Under the pieces are notes generated by a model. The model was given only the letters and a program-made list of their open reading frames with translations. It was not told where the DNA came from and searched no databases. A DNA stretch of 47,209 nucleotides, from NCBI GenBank assembly GCA_046263255.1, contig JBHELD010000005.1, forward strand, positions 1-47,209, in the 5' to 3' direction. The position numbers and the translations under genes are program-made. The DNA is from JALZEG01 sp046263255 (GTDB lineage Bacteria; Actinomycetota; CADDZG01; WHSQ01). Of this stretch, positions 30,338 through 38,455 are shown one piece after another. Numbering within the stretch: the stretch's first letter is position 1; the number at the start of each line of letters is the position of its first letter.

Positions 30338-30631
30338 ATGGCCATAGACAGGGCAGCGGTCGACCACGTAGCGCGCCTCGCGCGCCTCGACCTGAGCGAG
30401 GGCGAGCGCGAGAGGATGCAGGTCGAGCTCGGGCACATCCTCGAGCACGCCGAGAAGATCCAGGCCCTGGACCTCGACGGCGTCGAGCCGACCTCCCATT
30501 CGGTCGCGATCCGCAACGCGCTGCGCCCCGATGCCGTCACGCCGTCGCTTCCGCAGGAGGAGGCTCTGGCGAACGCGCCCCAGGTCGAGGACGGCCGCAT
30601 CCGGGTCCCGCGGATCATCGAGGACGCGTAG
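30338..30631 (+). CDS. gatC: Asp-tRNA(Asn)/Glu-tRNA(Gln) amidotransferase subunit C
   Basis: A 97-residue GatC, which wraps around GatA and GatB and stabilises the amidotransferase. DHVARLARLDLSEGER at the N-terminus and the middle ILEHAEKIQALDLDGVEPT are characteristic, as is the C-terminal VEDGRIRVPRIIE. First gene of gatCAB with a leaderless promoter; its stop abuts the ATG of gatA with no spacer. Confidence 0.95.
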   Translation: MAIDRAAVDHVARLARLDLSEGERERMQVELGHILEHAEKIQALDLDGVEPTSHSVAIRNALRPDAVTPSLPQEEALANAPQVEDGRIRVPRIIEDA

Positions 30632-32110
30632 ATGGACGAGCTGGTCTGGACCTCCGCGGTCGACCTGGCCGCGGCGATCGCCTCGGGCGACGTCTCCGCG
30701 ACCGAGGTCACCGAGGCCTTCGTGCGCCGCGGCGAGGCGGTACAGGACTCCCTCCACGCGTACCTGACGACCACGCCGGAGCGGGCCCTGCAGGAGGCGG
30801 CCGCGGCCGACGAGCGGCGCGCGACGGGGGCCGCCAGGTCGCGCTACGACGGGGTGCCCGTCGCCTACAAGGACCTGTTCGTGACGCGGGGGGTCCGCAG
30901 CACGTCGGGATCGAAGATCCTCGACGGCTTCGTCCCGCCGTACGACGCAACCGTGGTCGAGCGCTGCTCGGGCGCGGGGCTCCCGATGCTCGGCAAGCTG
31001 AACATGGACGAGTTTGCGATGGGGTCGTCGACGGAGAACTCGGGCTACGGGCCGTCGCGCAACCCCTGGGACCTCGACCGCGTTCCGGGCGGTTCCAGCG
31101 GGGGGTCGACCGCGCTCGTCGCCGCGGGCGGCGCGCCCTGGACCTGGGGGACCGACACCGGCGGATCGGTGCGGCAGCCCGCCGCGCTGTGCGGCCTCGT
31201 CGGCGTCAAGCCCACCTACGGGCTGGTCTCGCGCTACGGGATGATCGCGTTCGCGTCGTCGCTCGACCAGGCGGGGCCGATCGCGAGGACGGTCGCGGAC
31301 GCCGCCGCGCTGCTCGGGCTCGCGGCCGGGGGAGACCCGCGCGACTCCACGTGCATCCCCGGCGACGCACCGGACTTCCTGACGGGGATCGACGAAGGCG
31401 TCTCGGGGCTGCGCATCGGGATCATGCCCGAGCTCGAGAGCGGCGAGGGGACGCAGGCGGGCGTGCTGACGCGCGTGCAGGAGGCCTACCGCCGGCTCGA
31501 GAAGCTCGGCGCGGAGCTCGTGGAGGTGTCGCTTCCGTCGTTCGAGTACGGGCTCTCGGCGTACTACCTGGTGGCGCCGGCCGAGGCGTCGTCGAACCTC
31601 GCTCGCTACGACGGCGTCCGTTACGGCCACCGCACCGCCGCCGCCGACGACATCGTGCGGATGACGTCGCGCACGCGGGAAGAGGGGTTCGGGCCCGAGG
31701 TGAAACGGCGCATCATGCTCGGCACGTACGCGCTTTCGGCCGGCTACTACGACGCCTACTACGGGAAGGCGCAGAAGGTCCGCACGCTGATCACTCGCGA
31801 CCTCGCGAAGGCCTACGAGTCCGTCGACCTGATCGCGTGCCCGACCTCGCCCACGACGGCATTCCCTATCGGAGAACGCACTGCCGACCCGCTCGCGATG
31901 TACCTCTCGGACGTGTTCACCGTGCCGGTGAACCTCGCCGGGAACGCGGGGATCAGCGTCCCGTGCGGCACGTCGCCCGACGACGGGCTGCCCGTCGGGC
32001 TGCAGCTGATCGCGCGGTCGCTGGACGAGCCGACGATGTTCCGGGCGGCGTACGCGTTCGAGCAGGACCTGGGATGGATCGACTCCCCGGAGGGGAGGCC
32101 GTCGCTGTGA
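30632..32110 (+). CDS. gatA: Asp-tRNA(Asn)/Glu-tRNA(Gln) amidotransferase subunit A (amidase)
   Basis: A 492-residue amidase-signature enzyme that releases ammonia from glutamine for transamidation of misacylated tRNA. The Ser-cisSer-Lys triad is visible: Lys80 in VPVAYKDLF, then PGGSSGGSTALVAAG (about residues 150-164) and GTDTGGSVRQPAALCG. Further GatA blocks include KPTYGLVSRYGMIAFASSLDQAGP and YYDAYYGKAQKVR. ATG 30632 follows the gatC stop directly; the stop overlaps gatB (GTGA). Presence of the complex implies indirect synthesis of Gln-tRNA and/or Asn-tRNA. Confidence 0.97.
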   Translation: MDELVWTSAVDLAAAIASGDVSATEVTEAFVRRGEAVQDSLHAYLTTTPERALQEAAAADERRATGAARSRYDGVPVAYKDLFVTRGVRSTSGSKILDGFVPPYDATVVERCSGAGLPMLGKLNMDEFAMGSSTENSGYGPSRNPWDLDRVPGGSSGGSTALVAAGGAPWTWGTDTGGSVRQPAALCGLVGVKPTYGLVSRYGMIAFASSLDQAGPIARTVADAAALLGLAAGGDPRDSTCIPGDAPDFLTGIDEGVSGLRIGIMPELESGEGTQAGVLTRVQEAYRRLEKLGAELVEVSLPSFEYGLSAYYLVAPAEASSNLARYDGVRYGHRTAAADDIVRMTSRTREEGFGPEVKRRIMLGTYALSAGYYDAYYGKAQKVRTLITRDLAKAYESVDLIACPTSPTTAFPIGERTADPLAMYLSDVFTVPVNLAGNAGISVPCGTSPDDGLPVGLQLIARSLDEPTMFRAAYAFEQDLGWIDSPEGRPSL

Positions 32111-33576
32111 GCACGACCGTCCGGGACCTGTACGAGACGACGGTCGGGCTCGAGATCCACGTGGAGCTCGCGACCGACTCGAAGATGTTCTGCGGGTGCG
32201 CGGTCGCGTTCGGCGGCGAGCCCAACACGCGGGCCTGTCCGGTGTGCCTGGGGCTGCCCGGCTCGCTTCCGGTGGCGAACGAGAAGGCGATCGAGTACAC
32301 GATGCGGATCGCGCTGGCGCTCAACTGCGACATCGCGCACACGTCGCTGTTCCACCGCAAGAACTACTTCTATCCGGACATGCCGAAGAACTACCAGATC
32401 TCCCAGTACGACCAGCCGCTGGGCTCGTCCGGGTACGTCGAGATCGAGGGCGACCGCGGCCGCACCCGCGTCGGGATCAACCGCGTCCACCTCGAGGAGG
32501 ACACGGGCAAGTCGATCCACATGGGCGGCACCGGCCGGATCGCGGACTCCGACTACTCGCTGGAGGACTTCAACCGCGCCGGGACCCCGCTCGTCGAGAT
32601 CGTCAGCGAGCCCGACATCCGCTCGGCGGAGGAGGCGCGTGTCTTCGTCTCCGAGCTGCGTGCGCTGCTGGAGTCGCTCGGCGTGTCGGACGTGCGCATG
32701 GAGGAGGGCTCGATGCGCGTCGACGCGAACGTCTCCGTGCGCCGCGTGGGCGAGAAGGAGTTCGGCGCCAAGGTCGAGGTCAAGAACATGAACTCGATCC
32801 GCTCGGTCGGACGCGCCCTCGAATACGAGGAGGACCGGCAGCGGCGCGCCCTGGACGCGGGGGAGACGCTCGTCCAGGAGACCCGCCACTTCGACGAGAA
32901 GACCGGGACGACGTCGTCGCTCCGGACCAAGGAGTTCGCGTTCGACTACCGCTATTTCCCGGAGCCCGACCTCGTTCCGTTCGAGCCGGGGGACGCCTGG
33001 ATCGGCCGCGTCCGGGCGGACCTGCCGGAGCTCCCGGCGGCGCGGCGGGCGCGGTTCGCGCAGGAGTACGGCCTCGGCGACGACGACATCGCGATCCTGA
33101 CCCAGAGCAGGGCGACGGCCGACTGGTTCGAGGAGGCCGCGCGCGCCTACGACGGCCACGCCAAGAAGATCGTGAACTGGATCATCGCCGACCTCTTCGG
33201 GCTGCTGAACGAGGCGGGCATCGACCTGGCGGAAGCCAGGATCCGGCCGGCCCAGCTGGCGGACCTCGTCTCGCTGATCGATTCCGGGAAGGTCTCCGGC
33301 AAGCAGGCGAAGCTGGTGCTCGCCGGGATGTTCGCCACCGGCGCCGACGCGGAGACGGTCGCGCGGGAGAAAGGTCTGGAGCAGGTCTCCGACACCGCCG
33401 CCATCGAGGCGGCCGTCGACGAGGCCATCGCGGAGAACGCCGACGCCGCCGAGAAGGTGAGGGCGGGCCAGACGAACACGCTCGGCTTCCTGGTGGGCCA
33501 GGTCATGAAGAAGACGCGGGGCCAGGCGAATCCCGGGATCGTCAACGAGCTGCTCCGCAAGAAGCTCTCGTCCTAG
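32107..33576 (+). CDS. gatB: Asp-tRNA(Asn)/Glu-tRNA(Gln) amidotransferase subunit B
   Basis: A 489-residue GatB that phosphorylates and amidates the tRNA-bound Glu or Asp. VGLEIHVELATDSKMFCGC and RACPVCLGLPGSLPV carry the zinc-binding cysteines. RKNYFYPDMPKNYQISQYDQPL, HLEEDTGKSIH, DFNRAGTPLVEIVSEPD and RVDANVSVR follow as in the cradle domain. The C-terminal helical YqeY-like tail contains KVSGKQAKLVLAGMFATG. GTG 32107 lies in a GTGA overlap with gatA. Confidence 0.97.
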   Translation: MSTTVRDLYETTVGLEIHVELATDSKMFCGCAVAFGGEPNTRACPVCLGLPGSLPVANEKAIEYTMRIALALNCDIAHTSLFHRKNYFYPDMPKNYQISQYDQPLGSSGYVEIEGDRGRTRVGINRVHLEEDTGKSIHMGGTGRIADSDYSLEDFNRAGTPLVEIVSEPDIRSAEEARVFVSELRALLESLGVSDVRMEEGSMRVDANVSVRRVGEKEFGAKVEVKNMNSIRSVGRALEYEEDRQRRALDAGETLVQETRHFDEKTGTTSSLRTKEFAFDYRYFPEPDLVPFEPGDAWIGRVRADLPELPAARRARFAQEYGLGDDDIAILTQSRATADWFEEAARAYDGHAKKIVNWIIADLFGLLNEAGIDLAEARIRPAQLADLVSLIDSGKVSGKQAKLVLAGMFATGADAETVAREKGLEQVSDTAAIEAAVDEAIAENADAAEKVRAGQTNTLGFLVGQVMKKTRGQANPGIVNELLRKKLSS

Positions 33577-33581
33577 ACGCC

Positions 33582-34079
33582 GTGGCCGTGCGGGACGTCG
33601 TCACCGCGGGGTGGCCGGTGGCGCTCGAGATGGCCGAGACCGCGCCGGCGCCCCCCGAGGTCGTCTGGGACCTCCTCACCGACTGGGAGCACCAGGGCGA
33701 CTGGATGCTCGAGGCCGGTGACTTCGTCGTGGTCTCGGACGAGCGGGAGGGCGTGGGCGTCGAGGCCGAGGCCACCCTCCGGATCGGCGGCATCAAGACG
33801 CGGGACAGGGTGCGCGTCGCGGAGTGGGACCCGCCCCGGCGCCTAGCGATCGAGCACCTCGGCTGGGTGCAGGGCCGCGGGGTGATCGAGCTCACGCCGG
33901 TCGCCGGCGTCCGCACCCACGTGTTGTGGCGGGAGGAACTCCGTCCGCCTCTGGGCCTCCTCGGAGCCGTCGGGATGACGGCGCTCAAGCCCCTGATGGG
34001 GCGCATCTTCAGGCGGGACCTGAAGATCCTGGTGGGCCTCGCCCGGGCGGCTGCGCGCCGCGGCGCCTCCGGGCGCTAG
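33582..34079 (+). CDS. SRPBCC (polyketide cyclase/START-like) family protein
   Basis: A 165-residue soluble protein with a helix-grip fold that binds hydrophobic ligands. APAPPEVVWDLLTDWEHQGDWM is the classic N-terminal SRPBCC motif, followed by beta strands (EAEATLRIGGIKTRDRVRV, RRLAIEHLGWVQGRGVIEL) and the C-terminal amphipathic helix (FRRDLKILVGLARAAARR). The ligand is unknown. GTG 33582 is 6 bases after the gatB stop, so it is probably expressed with gatCAB. A hairpin 66 bases downstream may end the operon. Confidence 0.8.
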   Translation: MAVRDVVTAGWPVALEMAETAPAPPEVVWDLLTDWEHQGDWMLEAGDFVVVSDEREGVGVEAEATLRIGGIKTRDRVRVAEWDPPRRLAIEHLGWVQGRGVIELTPVAGVRTHVLWREELRPPLGLLGAVGMTALKPLMGRIFRRDLKILVGLARAAARRGASGR

Positions 34080-34145
34080 CCGGGCGCCCTTTCCGCTCGC
34101 AGGAGCGTGCCCCTCCGCGTCGTATTCGTATTGCGCCGGGCAACG

Positions 34146-34170
34146 CCGTCCGGCGCGTCCCGCCGGACGG
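34146..34170 (+). terminator. Perfect 10-bp hairpin after the gat operon
   Basis: CCGTCCGGCG (34146-34155), 5-base loop, CGCCGGACGG (34161-34170). It lies between the SRPBCC gene and the next secreted-protein gene and is the likely operon terminator. If the TATTCGTATTGC stretch just upstream is a promoter, it would instead sit in that gene's 5' leader. Confidence 0.65.
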
Positions 34171-34202
34171 ACGACCCGGCGCCGCACTGGGAGGAGATGC
34201 AG

Positions 34203-34610
34203 ATGAGAAGGGTGCAGTCGGTAGCGCTTGCCGCGATCGCCGTGGCCGGGCTGTTCGTCGTCGCACCGCCCGCCTCTGCCCAGGCCCCCGAGTGCGAGGC
34301 GATCACGTCGGTCGGTCCCCCCCAGGCACACGTCTCCCCCGGCTCCGGCTTCAGCACGTACCCGCGCCCTTCGACCGGCGCCTGCGCCGACGTTCTGGTG
34401 GGCGTCGGGCCCGTGCAGCTCACCGCCTGGGGCGCCGCCGGCGCCGGCGACGCCCTCGCCTCGAAGGAGGTGGACGCAGGGACGATGGTCTGCTTCCCGA
34501 CCTTCTGCGTCCTCGTCGGCGCCCACGCATGGCAGAACTTCAACGGCAGCATCGATCAGCAATCCGGCGTCTGCTACATCGACAACCAACAAGCGTTCTG
34601 CATCCCGTAA
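34203..34610 (+). CDS. Small secreted cysteine-containing protein
   Basis: 135 residues. ATG 34203 has GGGAGGAG 6 bases upstream; ATG 34197 adds two residues. Signal peptide RRVQSVALAAIAVAGLFVVAPPASA with cleavage near residue 26. The mature domain of about 109 residues has six cysteines (ECE, ACA, VCF, FCV, VCY, FCI) and predicts beta strands (VGPVQLTAWGAAG, TMVCFPTFCVLVGAHAW). It ends in ...QAFCIP. No family is recognised. It precedes another secreted protein by 30 bases in the same direction, so both probably act outside the cell together. Confidence 0.72.
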   Translation: MRRVQSVALAAIAVAGLFVVAPPASAQAPECEAITSVGPPQAHVSPGSGFSTYPRPSTGACADVLVGVGPVQLTAWGAAGAGDALASKEVDAGTMVCFPTFCVLVGAHAWQNFNGSIDQQSGVCYIDNQQAFCIP

Positions 34611-34640
34611 TCGACCGGACCCTCAGGAGGTAGAAGAAAG

Positions 34641-35846
34641 ATGATGATCAAGAGGATGGCCTCCGTGGGGGCCGCCGTAATCGCACTGTTCGCCGGGGCT
34701 TTCCCCGCTCAGGGTGCCGAGCAGGCCGAGCCCGTGAAGAGCGACAACGTCAAGCACGTCGCGCAGTTCCCGCACGTGAGCGGCACCGAGCTCGCCGCGT
34801 CCGGCAAGTACGTCTACTCCGGTCACATGGACGGCGGTCCCGATGGCCGCCGCGGCTCGACCCCCGAAGACGGCGGCGTCCACATCTACGACGTCTCCGG
34901 CCGCGTCCCCAGGGAGGTCGGCTTCCTGCACTGCCCGGGCAACGACAACGACGTTGAGGTCGTCAGGCCCGGCCTCATCGTCGTCAGCTTCGCGACGAAC
35001 AAGTGCGCGCCGCAGGCGGGCAACGGCCTCATGACCGTCGACGTGAGGAACCCGAAGAAGCCGAGGATCCTCGGCGCGATCAACACCGGCAAGAACCACA
35101 CCCACAAGCCGTACCCCGGCAAGGACCTCGTGTACACGGCGGGCGGCGGCCTGAGCGGCGGCCCGAACGCCGGCCCCGCGATCGTCGACGTCTCGAACCC
35201 GGCGAAGCCGGAGGTCGTCGCGAAGCCGAAGACCCTCACGACGGACTGCCACGACATCTCGTTCAGCATCAGCAAGGGAGCGAAGCTGGCGTTCTGCGCC
35301 GGCGCCATCGGCACCGGTGAGGTCCAGATCCTCGACGTGTCCGACCCGCTGAACCCGGTCGCGATCTCGCGGATCTACAACCCGGCGATCCAGTACTCGC
35401 ACTACGCGGTCGCCAGCTCCGACGGCAGCCTGCTCGCGATCGACGACGAGGCCTTCGCCGCCCACGAGTGCGCCACCGGCAACAGCCCGACCGGGCGGGT
35501 GTGGATCTACAACATCGAGAACCCGCAGCTCCCGATTCTGGTCGGCAGCTTCGCCCCGCCCCGCGGCGGTGGCGGCGCCACCGACCCGATCGGCCACTAC
35601 GCCGGCTGGGTCCCGTCGTGGTGCCTGTCGCACGGCCTCGACTGGCAGCCGGGGACGCACAACGTCGCGGTGACGTGGTTCACCGGCGGATGGAGCGTCA
35701 TCAACGCCGACGGCGCGACGCCGACCGAGGTCGCGCACTTCCAGGCCGAGGACTCCCGCACCTACTCGGCGCTGTGGCACGCAGGCAAGCTCTACACGAA
35801 CGACATGGCCCGCGGCGTCGACGCCTTCGAGGTCAAGACGAAGTAG
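34641..35846 (+). CDS. Secreted LVIVD-repeat beta-propeller protein
   Basis: A 401-residue exported protein. ATG 34641 has AGGAGG 10 bases upstream. The signal peptide (MASVGAAVIALFAGAFPAQGA region) ends near residue 26. The body is built from LVIVD-type blades: GGVHIYDVSGRVPREVGFL, NGLMTVDVRNPKKPRILGAI, PAIVDVSNPAKPEVVAK, EVQILDVSDPLNPVAISRI, RVWIYNIENPQLPILVGSF and a last strand set around GGWSVINADGATPTEVAHF. Several histidines (HTHKPYPG, DCHDISF, YSHYAVA, CLSHGLD) cluster at the blade tops and could bind metal. Function is unknown; such propellers often bind extracellular matrix or metals. A strong hairpin follows. Confidence 0.85.
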   Translation: MMIKRMASVGAAVIALFAGAFPAQGAEQAEPVKSDNVKHVAQFPHVSGTELAASGKYVYSGHMDGGPDGRRGSTPEDGGVHIYDVSGRVPREVGFLHCPGNDNDVEVVRPGLIVVSFATNKCAPQAGNGLMTVDVRNPKKPRILGAINTGKNHTHKPYPGKDLVYTAGGGLSGGPNAGPAIVDVSNPAKPEVVAKPKTLTTDCHDISFSISKGAKLAFCAGAIGTGEVQILDVSDPLNPVAISRIYNPAIQYSHYAVASSDGSLLAIDDEAFAAHECATGNSPTGRVWIYNIENPQLPILVGSFAPPRGGGGATDPIGHYAGWVPSWCLSHGLDWQPGTHNVAVTWFTGGWSVINADGATPTEVAHFQAEDSRTYSALWHAGKLYTNDMARGVDAFEVKTK

Positions 35847-35872
35847 CGGTCTGCCTCACTAGCGTCTGTCTT

Positions 35873-35901
35873 CGATGCCCGGGCGATCTGCCCGGGCATC
35901 G
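35873..35901 (+). terminator. Perfect 12-bp hairpin terminator
   Basis: CGATGCCCGGGC (35873-35884), loop GATCT, GCCCGGGCATCG (35890-35901), 27 bases after the LVIVD stop. The pairing is perfect. Confidence 0.9.
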
Positions 35902-36059
35902 TCGCGTCCCGGTCCGGTCTCGTGATGGTGTGGGCGGAGAGCCTCGGCTCGATAGGGGTGATGGTTTGCGACGCGGAACCCATCGCCCCCGTCGAGATGA
36001 CGCCGTGCCGCGTGAGCGGGCGGTGAGGCGACCACACACGGGCGGGAGCCCGGAGGCCC
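35902..36059. other. Convergent intergenic region without a gene
   Basis: 158 bases between the LVIVD terminator and the aminotransferase stop. Apart from the second hairpin (35955-35989), no ORF or other structure is seen. Confidence 0.6.
35955..35989 (-). terminator. Probable terminator of the aminotransferase gene
   Basis: GGGGTGATGG (35955-35964) pairs with CCATCGCCCC (35980-35989), one T-G wobble, 15-base loop. It lies about 70 bases beyond the minus-strand aminotransferase stop. Confidence 0.5.
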
Positions 36060-37253
36060 CTAGCCCAGCAGGTCGGCGATCCGGCCCACGCCCTCGCGGA
36101 TGTCCTCGTCCCCCAGCGCGTACGACAGGCGCGCGTATCCCGGCGCCCCGAAGCCCTCGCCGGGGACGATCGCGACCTTCGCCTTCTCGAGGATCACCTC
36201 GGCCAGGTGCGCGTCGCTCTCGATCGTCGTCCCGGCGATCGTCTTTCCGATGACTCCCTTGAACGACGGGAACACGTAGAAGGCCCCCTCCGGGTCGGCG
36301 CACACGACGCCCGGGATCTCGTTCAGCATCTTGTGGATCGTCGTGCGGCGCCGGTCGAAGGCCTCGCGCATCTCGTCGACCGCCTTCAGGTCGCCGGAGA
36401 CCGCCGCCAGCGCGGCCGCCTGCGCTATGTTCGAGACGTTCGACGTCGCGTGGCTCTGGAGCGACAGCGCGGCCTTCGTCACGTCGGCCGGAGCGATCAT
36501 CCAGCCCACTCGCCACCCGGTCATCGCGTACGTCTTGGCCACCCCGTTCACGACGACGCAGCGGTTGGCGAGCTCCGGCACCCCGACGGGCATCGACGAG
36601 AAGACGTTGTCGCCGTAGACGAGGTGCTCGTAGATCTCGTCCGTGAGGACCCAGAGATCGTGCTCGACCGCCCACCCCGCGATCGTCCTGACCTGCTCGG
36701 GGGAGTAGACGGCGCCGGTCGGGTTCGACGGCGACACGAACAGGAGCATCTTCGTCGCAGGCGTGCGGGCCCGCTCGAGGTCCTCCAGCGAGACCTTGAA
36801 CGCCGTCTCCTCGGTGGTCGGCACGAAGACGGGCTCGGCCCCGGCGAGCCGGATCACCTCCGGGTAGCTCACCCAATAGGGCGCCGGCACGATGACCTCG
36901 TCGCCCTCGTCGAGCAACGTGAGGAAGGCGTTGAACAGGGCGTGCTTGCCCCCGTTGGACACGAGGACCTGCTCGGGCTGGACCGCGTAGCCGGAATCGC
37001 GCTGCGTCTTGCGCGCGATCGCCGCGCGCAGCTCCGGAAGCCCGCCCGCAGGCGTATAGCGGTGGTAGACGGTGTGGTGCGCGGCCTCTGCGGCCGCCTC
37101 GACGACGTGCGCGGGCGTCGGGAAGTCCGGCTCCCCGGCGCCGAACCCGATCACGTTCTCGCCGGCGGCTTTCAGCGCCTTCGCCTTCGCGTCGATCGCC
37201 AGGGTCGAGGACTCGGTTATCCGTCCGACGCGCTCGCCGATGCGCTTGTGGAT
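36060..37253 (-). CDS. Aspartate-type PLP aminotransferase, apparently with an ATC start
   Basis: A 397-residue fold-type I aminotransferase (AspC/AAT I-beta group). The conserved N-terminus RITESSTLAIDAKAKALKAA leads into VIGFGAGEPDFPTP. Further landmarks are YTPAGGLPELR, VLVSNGGKHALFNAF (PLP phosphate), SPSNPTGAVY (Asn), LTDEIYEHLVY (Asp/Tyr), NGVAKTYAMTGWRVGW (Schiff-base Lys) and YARLSYAL (Arg, carboxylate). It probably transfers amino groups between aspartate or glutamate and 2-oxo acids. No ATG, GTG or TTG lies in frame between the upstream stop (37272-37274) and GTG 37154, yet 33 conserved-looking residues precede that GTG. ATC 37253 has AAGGGG exactly 7 bases upstream and encodes the expected I/M-HKRIGERV opening. 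Start assignment is tentative; the family is certain. Confidence 0.88.
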   Translation of the reverse strand: MHKRIGERVGRITESSTLAIDAKAKALKAAGENVIGFGAGEPDFPTPAHVVEAAAEAAHHTVYHRYTPAGGLPELRAAIARKTQRDSGYAVQPEQVLVSNGGKHALFNAFLTLLDEGDEVIVPAPYWVSYPEVIRLAGAEPVFVPTTEETAFKVSLEDLERARTPATKMLLFVSPSNPTGAVYSPEQVRTIAGWAVEHDLWVLTDEIYEHLVYGDNVFSSMPVGVPELANRCVVVNGVAKTYAMTGWRVGWMIAPADVTKAALSLQSHATSNVSNIAQAAALAAVSGDLKAVDEMREAFDRRRTTIHKMLNEIPGVVCADPEGAFYVFPSFKGVIGKTIAGTTIESDAHLAEVILEKAKVAIVPGEGFGAPGYARLSYALGDEDIREGVGRIADLLG

Positions 37254-37260
37254 GTCGCCG

Positions 37261-37270
37261 CCCCTTCTCC
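37261..37270 (-). promoter_or_regulatory. Shine-Dalgarno supporting an ATC start
   Basis: GGAGAAGGGG on the minus strand ends 7 bases before ATC 37253. A candidate TAGGGT -10 is at 37301-37306 (minus), giving a leader of about 40 bases. Confidence 0.5.
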
Positions 37271-37322
37271 GTCAGGCTGTAGTTTCCGGCTCCTGACCGA
37301 CCCTACCAACGCCCGTTTCCCC

Positions 37323-37327
37323 GGAGG
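37323..37327 (+). promoter_or_regulatory. Shine-Dalgarno supporting a CTG start for serC
   Basis: GGAGG lies 6 bases before CTG 37334 but 21 bases before the first canonical in-frame start, GTG 37349. Confidence 0.5.
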
Positions 37328-37333
37328 TGTCTT

Positions 37334-38455
37334 CTGCCCCCCGAGATCGTGATCCCGCCCGAGCTCCGCCCGGGCGACGGCCGCTTCGGGTCGGGGCCCT
37401 CGAAGGTCCGTCCGGAAGCCGTTGCCGCGCTGGTCGCAGCGGCCGCCGGCTACCTCGGCACGAGCCACCGGCAGAGCGGCGTCCGCTCGATCGTCGGCCG
37501 TCTGCGGGAGGGTCTGCGGACGTTGTTCGCCCTGCCGGACGACTACGAGGTGGTGCTCGGCAACGGAGGCTCGACGCTGTTCTGGGACGCGCTCGCGTTC
37601 AACCTCGTCCGGTCGCGTAGCCGCCACTACGTCTTCGGCGAGTTCTCGTCGAAGTGCGCGGCCGCGGTGAGCGCGGCGGAGCACCTCCACGAGCCCGAGG
37701 TCGTCGAGTCGGAGCCGGGGACGCATCCGCCCGCGGTCCCCTCGGACGCCGCGGACCTCTACGCGCTGACGCACAACGAGACCTCGACCGGCGTCGCGAT
37801 GCCGGTGACGCGGGTCGCGCCGCAGGCGCTCATCGCCGTGGACGCGACGTCCGCCGCCGGAGGACTCGCGGTGGACCCGGCGCAGTTCGACTGCTACTAC
37901 TTCGCGCCGCAGAAGAACTTCGCGTCCGACGGCGGTCTGTGGGTCGCGCTGTGCTCGCCGGCGGCGCTCGAGCGGATCGAAGAGGTGGCGCGCTCGGCGC
38001 GGTACGTCCCGGCGTCGCTCGACCTGTCGCTCGCGCTCGAGAGCTCGCGCAGGGACCAGACCTACAACACGCCGGCGCTCGCGACGCTGTTCCTCATGGT
38101 CGAGCAGATCGAGTGGATGCTCGCCGGCGGGGGCCTCGAGTGGGCGGTCGGCCGCTGCGCGCGCTCGGCCGACGTCCTCTATTCGTGGGCGGAGCGGTCG
38201 GCGTTCGCGACGCCGTTCGTGAAGGACCCGGCGCAGCGCAGCAACGTCGTGGGGACGATCGACTTCGACGGCGTCGACGCGCGCGCCGTCGCGGCCGCTC
38301 TCCGGGCCAACGGGATCGTCGACACGGAGCCCTACCGCAAGCTCGGGCGCAACCAGCTCAGGATCGCGACGTTCACCGCGATCGAGCCCGAAGACGTCGA
38401 GAAGCTCACGCGCTGCATCGACTACGTCGCCGCGGCCCTCGATGAAGACTCGTGA
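37334..38455 (+). CDS. serC: Phosphoserine aminotransferase, mycobacterial-type
   Basis: About 373 residues; converts 3-phosphohydroxypyruvate and glutamate to O-phosphoserine, step two of serine synthesis. LRPGDGRFGSGPSKVRPEA, LGTSHRQSGVRSIVGRLREGL, VVLGNGGSTLFWDALAFNL and THNETSTGVAMPV are diagnostic of the actinobacterial SerC branch. YFAPQKNFASDGGLW carries the PLP lysine, and VDTEPYRKLGRNQLRI closes the C-terminus. CTG 37334 gives an N-terminus (PPEIVIPPEL) that aligns with the extra residues before the core in mycobacterial SerC and has an ideal ribosome binding site; GTG 37349 is the conservative alternative. It overlaps the downstream acetyltransferase by 14 bases. Confidence 0.92.
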   Translation: MPPEIVIPPELRPGDGRFGSGPSKVRPEAVAALVAAAAGYLGTSHRQSGVRSIVGRLREGLRTLFALPDDYEVVLGNGGSTLFWDALAFNLVRSRSRHYVFGEFSSKCAAAVSAAEHLHEPEVVESEPGTHPPAVPSDAADLYALTHNETSTGVAMPVTRVAPQALIAVDATSAAGGLAVDPAQFDCYYFAPQKNFASDGGLWVALCSPAALERIEEVARSARYVPASLDLSLALESSRRDQTYNTPALATLFLMVEQIEWMLAGGGLEWAVGRCARSADVLYSWAERSAFATPFVKDPAQRSNVVGTIDFDGVDARAVAAALRANGIVDTEPYRKLGRNQLRIATFTAIEPEDVEKLTRCIDYVAAALDEDS

